This document shows, piece after piece, positions 54,325 to 62,513 of a stretch of 64,000 nucleotides of DNA (the stretch's first letter is position 1; each line of letters starts with the position of its first letter). The notes beneath the pieces were generated by a model. The model saw only the letters and a program-made list of their open reading frames with translations. It was not told where the DNA came from and ran no database searches. Origin of the DNA: FEN-1191 sp964528845 (GTDB lineage: Bacteria; Pseudomonadota; Gammaproteobacteria; Steroidobacterales; Steroidobacteraceae); NCBI GenBank assembly GCA_964528845.1, contig CAZGVE010000020.1, positions 1-64,000 of the forward strand, given 5' to 3'. Both the position numbers and the translations under genes were made by a program.

Positions 54325-55370
54325 GGCCGGCCGTGCGCAGCGTTGGGTCGAAGCGGCAGGGTGCCCCAGGCCTCGAGCACATCCCGAGGCTCGATGCCGA
54401 GGATGCTGCGCCGGCCTTCGTACTCCCCGGTCAGGCAGCGCACGGCGGCGGCGGCGCCCCGCGGCGCATAGTAATCCGGTCCCGCCCTTCCAAACAGCGT
54501 GACGATAGGACAGTCCACCGCGGCGGCGACATGCGCGGGTCCCGAATCCACCGAGATCATGCCGCTCGCGCGTGCGGCGAGCGCCATCAGCCGCGGCACC
54601 GTCATCTCAGGCGCGAGATTCCAGGCGTTCCCAACGGCTGCGAGCCGCAGGATCTGGGCGTTCAGCGGCGCCTCCTGGCGCACGCCGAGCAGCGCGATCG
54701 CGTGCCCGGGGTGCAGCGTGCGCAGCCCGCGCACTACCTCGGCCCAGCGCTGCTCCGGCCAGTACTTGGAGTTGCTGTGTCGGTGGCGCGGGCCGCGCCG
54801 CATCGTGCGCTTGTTGCCGGCCTGCACCAGGATCAGTGGGCGATCGCCGATCCCGGCCGCGGTCAGCCAGCGCTCGAGCGCGGCGCACTGAGCCTCGCTG
54901 ACCTGCAGCTGCGGATACGCGTCGGTGGCAGTCAGCGGCAGATCGTCGCCGCCGAGCACCGGTGGATTGCGGTACGCGAATCGCAGCCACAGGTCGCAGA
55001 AGTGCGGTCCCGGCAGGTCGGTGAATCCGTCATGGCCGCACCAGTCGGCGCTCGAGAAGCCGGCGCGTGCCAGCAGGCTCAATACCTTGAGGTTGTCCTC
55101 GTCGCACAGCCAGGTCGGGCCGGCGCCGCGAGCGCGCAGCGCGCGTACCAGCGCGTGCTGCCCCGGACTGAGCCACAGCGGACGCCGGCGGCTGTCGAGC
55201 AGGTAGATGGTCCCGACACCGGGCTGGCCCTCGAGCAGTGGGCGCGTCCAGGGTCCGGTGCCGAGCACGTCGATGGGCTGTCCGAGCCGCCGATACAAGT
55301 GTCGGATCGCGACGGTGAGCAGCACCATGTCGCCGAGGGCCCCATAGCGCACGAGCAGCGGAGGACCCAC
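54321..55370 (-). CDS. Glycosyltransferase family 9 (heptosyltransferase-like)
   Basis: 349 aa GT-B protein of the ADP-heptose:LPS heptosyltransferase family. The start PPLLVRYGALGDMVLLTVAIRHL shows the RxGALGD signature, and the donor-site segment SVDSGPAHVAAAVDCPIVTLFG is highly characteristic. The loop NKRTMRRGPRHRHSNSKYWP is longer and more basic than usual. It overlaps the GT2 gene (ATGA) and follows the large glycosyltransferase by 8 bases, so the three probably form one surface-glycan operon. Confidence 0.88.
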   Translation of the reverse strand: MGPPLLVRYGALGDMVLLTVAIRHLYRRLGQPIDVLGTGPWTRPLLEGQPGVGTIYLLDSRRRPLWLSPGQHALVRALRARGAGPTWLCDEDNLKVLSLLARAGFSSADWCGHDGFTDLPGPHFCDLWLRFAYRNPPVLGGDDLPLTATDAYPQLQVSEAQCAALERWLTAAGIGDRPLILVQAGNKRTMRRGPRHRHSNSKYWPEQRWAEVVRGLRTLHPGHAIALLGVRQEAPLNAQILRLAAVGNAWNLAPEMTVPRLMALAARASGMISVDSGPAHVAAAVDCPIVTLFGRAGPDYYAPRGAAAAVRCLTGEYEGRRSILGIEPRDVLEAWGTLPLRPNAAHGRP

Positions 55371-55378
55371 CTGGATCC

Positions 55379-57133
55379 CTACTGCCCGGATGCCACGGCG
55401 GGGTGCAGGGAGGGCGCCTCGCCCGCGGCCGCGCCGTTCAGCTGTGCGAGCAGGCGATCCGCATTGTGGAATTGCGCGCAGGCGCTGCCCAGCGTGGCGG
55501 CGCCGCGCCGGTAGTGCGCGTAGTGGCGCAGTATTTCATCGAGCGCCGCCGCTGCCTGCGCGCTCTCATGTACGGCGAGGCCGACCGCCGCGAGCGGCGC
55601 TGCCGGTCCACTGCTCGTCAGGCACTCGATGGACCCCAGCGTGGTGGGCGCGTCGTGCCACGCGTTGCACACCCGCAGCTGAAGGGCGCGCGCCTGCGGA
55701 TCGAGCGCAAATGCCGCGGTGGCGAGGCCCTGGGCGCGCGGCCCGACCACCGTGCTGCCGAGCGGATGGGCGGGCAGCGGCGTGCCGCTCGCATCGCGCT
55801 GCGAGAGTTCCCAGCGCAGGTAGCGCCCGGGACCGGCGCCGGCCGTGACGCGATAGCGGACCAGCAGCAGCGAGCACGGCCCGTCAACGCCGGTCTCGAA
55901 TGCCGTGCTTTCGCGGCTGCACTGCAGCGCCTGAACCTGCCGCGATCCTTCGTGGGTGATGTGCGTGGGGATGCGCTGCGCATCGGCGGCCAGCGCGTCG
56001 AGATGCAGTTGGTTGAACTCGGCGATCTGCTCGGAGAGCCAGCAGCCTGCGGGCACGATCACCGGCACACCGGCGCATAGCAGTTCGAGCAGCACGCCGC
56101 TGCAACGCGCGTAGTAGCGCGCGGAATCGTACAGCAGCAGACCGACTCCGGCGCTGCGGACCAGAGCCGAATAGCCTGTGAGGTCCAGCGGGAAGGGTGC
56201 GAACACCAGCGGGGGCGTCGCGCCGTGCGCGCCATGCTGCGCGACGTGCGCATCGAGCTCGCGCCGCGCGCGCCGCCGGTGGGTCTGCACCAGCAGCTGG
56301 GCGCGCCCGTCGCGCAGGTACGCGTCCCAGAGGCCGTCGATCACGGCGGTCAGCGCATTCAACCCCTTCTCGCGCCGGGCGTGCCCGAGGCAGGCGATGC
56401 GCACCGGTCCGGCTCCGGGCGTGGGCTCGGCGGCCGGAACCGGCCGCGCGGCTGTGCGCAGGTCGGCATTGACCGGGTAGGGCAGGGTATTGAACGCGGC
56501 GACGCCAAGGCGCCGGTACTGGACGCTCAGCGGTTCGGTCGTGCAGTAGCAGTGCAGGCGCAGGCCCTCGAGCCCTAGGAGCGCTGCGCGAAACACGCCG
56601 CGTAGCGTTTCCTCGGCGGCCGACTGAGTGTCGTAGTCCGGGTCGCGGCCCTGGAAGATGCCGAAATGGAACTGCACGTGCCAATCGACCTCGGGAAACG
56701 CACGCTGCGCACGCAGGAAGGCGCCAAGCCCCGCGAGATCGATCTCTGAAGCGGTCGCCAGAAACACCTGGTCGCCCGTGCCAAGCCGGACCTGCTCGAA
56801 CAGCATTCGACAATCGCGCTCAAATGCGCGCGCCAGGCGTGCGCGCCGGTACGAGCGCCAGCGGGCGCCGAGCCCTGGCCTGCGGATGGCGCGCTGGACC
56901 CCCGGACGGAAGGCCTGCATGTCGAAGGTCAGCGGCGTATAGCTCTCGTTGCGGAACAGCGGCAGCACCGTGGCGGCGTCCGCGAACGCGTCGCACTCGC
57001 GGAAGCGCCGGTTCGTCGCCAGCACGGGCTCGAAGCCGGCGCGGCGCGCGGCGGCGAGGAATTCGCGTGCGTAGGAGTAGTGGTGGCCGCCGACATCCTT
57101 GAGCGAATGGTCGATCAGCACGAATTTTCGCAT
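55379..57133 (-). CDS. GT-B glycosyltransferase with an inserted C-terminal module
   Basis: 584 aa protein with a GT4/GT1-like fold: N-terminal MRKFVLIDHSLKDVGGHHYSYA (acceptor side), the core HARREKGLNALTAVIDGL at 251-268 and the donor-site segment SGVLLELLCAGVPVIVPAGCW (split over 345-365). Between the donor segment and the final helix (about 520-570) lies a 120-residue beta-rich insert (about 395-515, e.g. SLLLVRYRVTAG and LRVCNAWHDAP) not present in ordinary family members. The ATG at 57133 is the start; upstream codons to 57268 lie in the tRNA-Lys promoter region. The sugar and acceptor are unknown; LPS or capsule assembly is inferred from the neighbours. Confidence 0.8.
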   Translation of the reverse strand: MRKFVLIDHSLKDVGGHHYSYAREFLAAARRAGFEPVLATNRRFRECDAFADAATVLPLFRNESYTPLTFDMQAFRPGVQRAIRRPGLGARWRSYRRARLARAFERDCRMLFEQVRLGTGDQVFLATASEIDLAGLGAFLRAQRAFPEVDWHVQFHFGIFQGRDPDYDTQSAAEETLRGVFRAALLGLEGLRLHCYCTTEPLSVQYRRLGVAAFNTLPYPVNADLRTAARPVPAAEPTPGAGPVRIACLGHARREKGLNALTAVIDGLWDAYLRDGRAQLLVQTHRRRARRELDAHVAQHGAHGATPPLVFAPFPLDLTGYSALVRSAGVGLLLYDSARYYARCSGVLLELLCAGVPVIVPAGCWLSEQIAEFNQLHLDALAADAQRIPTHITHEGSRQVQALQCSRESTAFETGVDGPCSLLLVRYRVTAGAGPGRYLRWELSQRDASGTPLPAHPLGSTVVGPRAQGLATAAFALDPQARALQLRVCNAWHDAPTTLGSIECLTSSGPAAPLAAVGLAVHESAQAAAALDEILRHYAHYRRGAATLGSACAQFHNADRLLAQLNGAAAGEAPSLHPAVASGQ

Positions 57134-57223
57134 GGTTCTCGCGTGGCGATGCTGCTCAAGGCCGGCCGCCCGGTGAGGCCATTGGGGCTGGCGGGCGTGG
57201 CTAGCATAGCATCCGCCTTCAGC

Positions 57224-57229
57224 TATACT
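57224..57229 (+). promoter_or_regulatory. Possible -10 box of tRNA-Lys
   Basis: TATACT followed by a GC-rich discriminator (tcgcgcgccgg), about 80 bases before tRNA-Lys. No good -35 is visible at 16-18 bases upstream. Confidence 0.4.
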
Positions 57230-57309
57230 TCGCGCGCCGGCCACGGATCGCCACGGTCCGATGGCCACGGCGCGATGGCGACATCAACGCGGTCGCACAC
57301 CCCATCAGC

Positions 57310-57385
57310 GGGCCGTTAGCTCAGTTGGTAGAGCAGGAGACTCTTAATCTCTTGGTCGAAGGTTCGAATCCTTCACGGCCCACCA
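57310..57385 (+). tRNA. tRNA-Lys (anticodon CTT)
   Basis: 76-base cloverleaf with acceptor GGGCCGT/ACGGCCC, D-arm AGCTCAGTTGGTAGAGC, anticodon loop CTCTTAA giving CTT, T-arm GGTTCGAATCC and encoded CCA. Flanked downstream by a lower-GC toxin-antitoxin pair, a common insertion context. Confidence 0.94.
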
Positions 57386-57490
57386 CTTTTGATTGTCCGG
57401 GTAAACACTGGTCAAGCGGCCAGCGTCGATGAATAGCACTTTTTGGCCATGAAATGTCACCGATACCGGCAGCCACTGTGCCGCGCCCGC

Positions 57491-57883
57491 TCAATTCGCC
57501 GCGCGAAGTCCGAGATATTGAACGAACGGATCAAAATCGCGATCGCTGTACAACAAGGAGAGTTGCTTCTCAATGCAACCAGTCGCGATCAGCGTATCCA
57601 TGGTTTTCCGAACCGTTATCCCGAGGGTCCTGAGCTTGCGGAAGTTCCTGGCCGCCTGCAAGGCGATCTCTTCGCCGACGAGCGGAACCAGTGGGACCGA
57701 CGCCAGCAGTTTCCGGGCCTGATTGAAATCACGGTCGTTTTCGAATCCTTGTAACACCTCGGTCAATATCAAGTCGCCGGTCAGTAATTGTTCGACACCA
57801 AGAAGAGTGTCCAGCTTGTCAGACTGCGGAGTGACGACGCCGCGAAAGTAATCTATCCAGACGCTGGTATCGACCACTATCAT
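57491..57883 (-). CDS. vapC: VapC-type PIN domain ribonuclease toxin
   Basis: 130 aa PIN-domain endoribonuclease. The four acidic residues are in place: D5 (VVDTSVWIDYF), E42 (LTEVLQGF), D96 (TMDTLIATGC) and D114 (SDRDFDPF). As a VapC it would cleave tRNA or mRNA when released from its antitoxin, which is encoded just upstream; the ATG overlaps the antitoxin TGA. GC content is visibly lower than in the flanking genes, suggesting acquisition. Confidence 0.9.
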   Translation of the reverse strand: MIVVDTSVWIDYFRGVVTPQSDKLDTLLGVEQLLTGDLILTEVLQGFENDRDFNQARKLLASVPLVPLVGEEIALQAARNFRKLRTLGITVRKTMDTLIATGCIEKQLSLLYSDRDFDPFVQYLGLRAAN

Positions 57884-58074
57884 CCGTCGGTTCTCATCGC
57901 ATCCAGATCACCCTGCCACGCAAGCTTGCCGCGAAACCTGCGGATGTATTCCTGTTTGCGCAGACGCACGATCGTGCGCAGTCCCAACTCCACCGCCTCC
58001 CGCTTGGTTTTCAAGCCGGTGAGCCGAAGCGTTTCCTGCATCAACTTCTCATCAATGACGATATTGGTGCGCAT
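57880..58074 (-). CDS. vapB: VapB-type antitoxin
   Basis: 64 aa protein starting MRTNIVIDEKLMQETLRLTG, a short beta strand plus helices of the ribbon-helix-helix type, and KTKREAVELGLRTIVRLRKQ. This matches type II antitoxins of the DUF2191/VapB group, which neutralise the PIN toxin through their C-terminus and repress their own promoter. The ATG at 58074 is chosen over one ten codons earlier because the conserved RTNI strand begins there. Coupled to vapC by an ATGA overlap. Confidence 0.88.
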   Translation of the reverse strand: MRTNIVIDEKLMQETLRLTGLKTKREAVELGLRTIVRLRKQEYIRRFRGKLAWQGDLDAMRTDG

Positions 58075-58135
58075 GAATGTGTACTCCGAAGAGATTTGAT
58101 ACACATTATAGGGCTCCTGCTGAGATCGGGCAAAG

Positions 58136-58354
58136 GTGCTGGTTGCCGGGCTAGGGAGCCGTAGAGCTCATGGCCTCCGGCAGGGCCGACCAGGGATCGA
58201 AGTGAAGTGCGGTCACGCCTCGCCCTTCGAGCTCGATAGGTTTCCCAGAACCTTTGCCCGCGAGCACCTTCTGGTTGTCGGTTCAGATCGGTTCCATGGC
58301 GGCGCGATTCGCGGCGTCATCCTCGAAGACTTTCTACTGGATGAGTCCTTGTGA
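58136..58354 (+). pseudogene. Probable remnant of a DUF4143-type ATPase C-terminus
   Basis: Open frame of 72 codons whose second half (IEVKCGHASPFELDRF, ARE-HLLVVG, and a final LEDFLLDESL) resembles the nuclease-like C-terminal end of bacterial AAA ATPases with a DUF4143 domain, where IEVKSG and a closing LEEFL are typical. No ATPase part and no convincing start exist upstream. It lies next to the VapBC pair and is probably a decayed acquired gene. The match is from memory and weak. Confidence 0.35.
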
Positions 58355-58357
58355 GGA

Positions 58358-58756
58358 TCAGGGCTGCGGGCCGCCCGGTGCCGGCGTCACCGGCGCGCGC
58401 CGATAACGCGGGTCGGCCTCACCGGGGCAATCGAGCGCGTCGTAGCGAGCCCGCAGCGCGTCAATATTCGCTCCTGCCTTGGCTTCCGTGGCGGCGACGA
58501 TCTCCGGCGACGTACTCTGCGTCGTCGCGTTGCGGCTGCGTTCCTCGTTATTCTTGATGTCCGCCCGCAGCTGTGCGCACTGCGCGTCGTTATTCCCACC
58601 CGGGCCAGGGCTTGCCAGGGCGGCGGCATCGCGATGCCGGCTCCAGGGCCAGCTGACGTCGCTGCAGCCCGCGGCGACGAGCAGCGCCGGGACCAGAGCC
58701 ACGCAGATCGGGATTCTGTTGATCAAGGGGTTATTGTCGCCTGCCAGGCAGTGCAA
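58358..58756 (-). CDS. Small predicted lipoprotein
   Basis: 132 aa hypothetical protein. A signal segment (INRIPICVALVPALLVAAGC) ends in a lipobox-like VAAGC, so the mature protein would be lipid-anchored. The rest is a short charged helix region (CAQLRADIKNNEERSRNATT) and a Pro-rich tail. I do not recognise the family. The start may be at the first ATG (58756) or later, near the hydrophobic segment. It lies opposite the tRNA-Leu promoter side. Confidence 0.55.
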   Translation of the reverse strand: MHCLAGDNNPLINRIPICVALVPALLVAAGCSDVSWPWSRHRDAAALASPGPGGNNDAQCAQLRADIKNNEERSRNATTQSTSPEIVAATEAKAGANIDALRARYDALDCPGEADPRYRRAPVTPAPGGPQP

Positions 58757-58802
58757 GACCAGCTCGATGGACCATAGGTCCTGTGCCCGCCAGGATCTTG
58801 GG

Positions 58803-58808
58803 TATAAT
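58803..58808 (+). promoter_or_regulatory. -10 box of tRNA-Leu
   Basis: Perfect TATAAT with a GC-rich discriminator (tgcggg) about 28 bases before tRNA-Leu. The -35 region (around 58780-58785, cctgtg) is poor, consistent with a stringently controlled stable-RNA promoter helped by other factors. It may also serve tig. Confidence 0.6.
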
Positions 58809-58835
58809 TGCGGGTCTTGCCGGGCTCCATTCGGA

Positions 58836-58919
58836 GCGAAAGTGGCGGAATGGTAGACGCGCTGGCCTTAGGAGCCAGTGGGGCAACCCGTGAGAGTTCG
58901 AGTCTCTCCTTTCGCACCA
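58836..58919 (+). tRNA. tRNA-Leu (anticodon TAG)
   Basis: 84-base class II tRNA with long variable arm (TGGGGCAACCCGT), acceptor GCGAAAG/CTTTCGC, anticodon loop CTTAGGA giving TAG, T-arm AGTTCGAGTCT and encoded CCA. It sits 41 bases ahead of tig, a placement seen in several Gammaproteobacteria. Confidence 0.95.
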
Positions 58920-58960
58920 CCCGCCCGAATCACACGGCCAATCGAATGGAAAGTACAACG

Positions 58961-60262
58961 ATGCAGGTTTCGGTGACGACGACCAAGGGTCTCGAGCGGC
59001 GGCTCGAGGTCGCGGTACCTGGTGAGCGGGTCGCCGGGGAAGTGGATCAGCGGCTCAAGCGGCTGGCGCGCACGGCGAGGCTCAAAGGCTTCCGTCCGGG
59101 CAAGGTACCCTATGCGGTCGTGCGGGCGCAGTTCGGCAGCCAGGTGCACGCCGAGGCGATCAATGACCTGATGCAGAGCACCTTTGCCGAGGCGGTGAGC
59201 CAGCAGCGGCTGCGACCCGCGGCCGGTCCGCGCATCGAGCCGATCACCGTGGACCCGGGCAGCGAACTGCGCTACGCGGCGGTGTTCGAGGTATTGCCCG
59301 AGGTCGCGCTCAAGCCCCTTGAGCGCATCGAGATCCACAAGCCCGACACGAGTGTGACGGACGAGGACGTCGAGGCGATGCTCGAGACCATGCGCACGCA
59401 GCGCCCGGTCCATACCGAGGTGTCCCGCGCGGCGCAGCAGGGCGATCGCGTCAGCATCGATTTCGAAGGGCGCATCGACGGGGAAGTGTTTCCGGGCGGC
59501 ACGGGCCAGGGGCTGCAGGTCACGATCGGCGCGCACCGGATCCTGCCCGAGCTCGAGCAGGCGCTTCCGGGCCTCGCGGTCGGTGAGCAGCGGCAGGTCG
59601 CAGCGCGCTTTCCGGACGATTACGGCGCTGCAGCGGTCGCCGGCAAACAGGCCACCTTCGATCTCAAGGTCGTCAAGGTCGAGGAGTCGAGCCTGCCGCC
59701 GATCGATGAGGAGTTCGCCCGCGCGTTCGGCATCCAGGACGGCAGCGTCGCCGAGCTGCGTGTCGAAGTCCGCGCCAGCATGGAGCGCGAATTGGCCGAC
59801 GCGACCCGCAACCGGGTGCGCGAGCAGCTGTTCGATGCGCTGGTTCGGGAGAATCCGCTCGAGGTGCCACAGAGCATGGTCGAGGAGCAGATCGCCGAGC
59901 TGCAGGCGCAGGCGATGCGTCGCCAGGGTGTGCGCGACCCGGCGCAGGCGCCGCCGCGCGACAGTTTCGAGGCTGGGGCGCGCAAGCGGGTCGCGATCGG
60001 CCTGCTGATCGGCGAGATCGTGCGCGCGCAGAGCCTCAAGCTGGATCGCGCGCGCGTGGAGCAGCGGCTCGATGCGGCAGTGCTGCAGTATCCGGATCCG
60101 CAGGAAGCGCGGCGTCAGTTCCTGGCGAGCCGCGAGGCGATGGGACAGCTCGAATCCGCCGCGCTCGAGGACCAGGCGGTCGACTGGGTGCTCGGGCAGG
60201 TGCGCGTGATCCCGCAGCCGACCACGTTTCGGGCCGTCACCGGCTTCGGTCAACAGGCCTGA
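58961..60262 (+). CDS. tig: Trigger factor
   Basis: 433 aa ribosome-bound chaperone. The N-terminal ribosome-binding signature GFRPGKVP is present, followed by the FKBP-type PPIase domain (QQGDRVSIDFEGRIDGEVFPGG) and the C-terminal chaperone arms. The start MQVSVTTTKGLERRL matches the E. coli start (MQVSVETTQGL); an ATG five codons earlier is possible. First gene of the classic tig-clpP-clpX-lon order. Confidence 0.97.
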   Translation: MQVSVTTTKGLERRLEVAVPGERVAGEVDQRLKRLARTARLKGFRPGKVPYAVVRAQFGSQVHAEAINDLMQSTFAEAVSQQRLRPAAGPRIEPITVDPGSELRYAAVFEVLPEVALKPLERIEIHKPDTSVTDEDVEAMLETMRTQRPVHTEVSRAAQQGDRVSIDFEGRIDGEVFPGGTGQGLQVTIGAHRILPELEQALPGLAVGEQRQVAARFPDDYGAAAVAGKQATFDLKVVKVEESSLPPIDEEFARAFGIQDGSVAELRVEVRASMERELADATRNRVREQLFDALVRENPLEVPQSMVEEQIAELQAQAMRRQGVRDPAQAPPRDSFEAGARKRVAIGLLIGEIVRAQSLKLDRARVEQRLDAAVLQYPDPQEARRQFLASREAMGQLESAALEDQAVDWVLGQVRVIPQPTTFRAVTGFGQQA

Positions 60263-60311
60263 GGGGGCCCATGCCGCCCTTAGCAATGCATTTACAGCCG
60301 CCTTCGGCAGG

Positions 60312-60947
60312 ATGGATCGTATGAATGAGCGTGCCTTGAACCTGGTTCCCATCGTTGTCGAGCAGACCTCCCGCGGCGAGCGCTCGTACGACATCTATTC
60401 GCGGCTGCTCAAGGAGCGCGTGATCTTCATCGTCGGCCCGGTGGATGACTACATGGCCAACGTGGTCGTCGCGCAGATGCTGTTCCTCGAATCCGAGAAC
60501 CCGGACAAGGATGTCGCGCTTTATATCAACTCCCCGGGCGGTGTCGTGACCGCGGGGCTCGCGATCTACGACACGATGCAGTTCATCAAGCCCGACGTCA
60601 GCACCATTTGTATCGGTCAGGCCGCCAGCATGGGCGCGGTGCTGCTCGCAGGGGGTGCCCATGGCAAGCGCTTCGCGCTGCCGCATTCGCGCATCATGAT
60701 CCACCAGCCGCTCGGCGGGTTCCAGGGCCAGGCGACCGACATGGAGATCCATGCCCGCGAGATGCTCGAGACCCGTCACCGGCTCAACCTGATCCTCGCC
60801 AAGCACTCCGGGCAGAGCGTGGACAAGATCAAGACCGACACGGATCGGGACAATTTCATGGACGGCGCCGATGCGATCGCCTATGGCCTGATCGACAAGG
60901 TGCTCGAAAAACGGGGCGAGCTGCTGCCGTTGCCCGGGAAGTCGTGA
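60312..60947 (+). CDS. clpP: ATP-dependent Clp protease proteolytic subunit
   Basis: 211 aa serine peptidase forming the 14-mer chamber fed by ClpX. The catalytic triad is complete: Ser in GQAASMGAVLL, His in RIMIHQPLGGFQGQ and Asp in TDTDRDNFM. The N-terminal LVPIVVEQTSRGERSYDIYSRLL is characteristic. An internal ATG (60321) is an alternative start after a short propeptide-like lead. Followed by a 143-base gap before clpX. Confidence 0.97.
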   Translation: MDRMNERALNLVPIVVEQTSRGERSYDIYSRLLKERVIFIVGPVDDYMANVVVAQMLFLESENPDKDVALYINSPGGVVTAGLAIYDTMQFIKPDVSTICIGQAASMGAVLLAGGAHGKRFALPHSRIMIHQPLGGFQGQATDMEIHAREMLETRHRLNLILAKHSGQSVDKIKTDTDRDNFMDGADAIAYGLIDKVLEKRGELLPLPGKS

Positions 60948-61090
60948 CCTGGCGCGCAAAAACGCGAAATAACAAGGCCTTGCATCGGACGCGGTTCTTT
61001 GCTTCCGCGGTCAACGCCATGCTATATAGATGAGCGTGGCGGGCGAATTTTCTTCCCCGTGGCCGGTCCAAACGGTCGAGGTGCCAGTCG

Positions 61091-62407
<1,317 letters not shown>

Positions 62408-62513
62408 GGGCGCGGTTCCGCCGGGACGGCAGCGCCGTTGAAATGCGGCCCATCGTCCCCAATGTGTGTTCGAATGCGCCTGCAGAAGGCGATTACACCG
62501 CGCGAGGCAGCCA

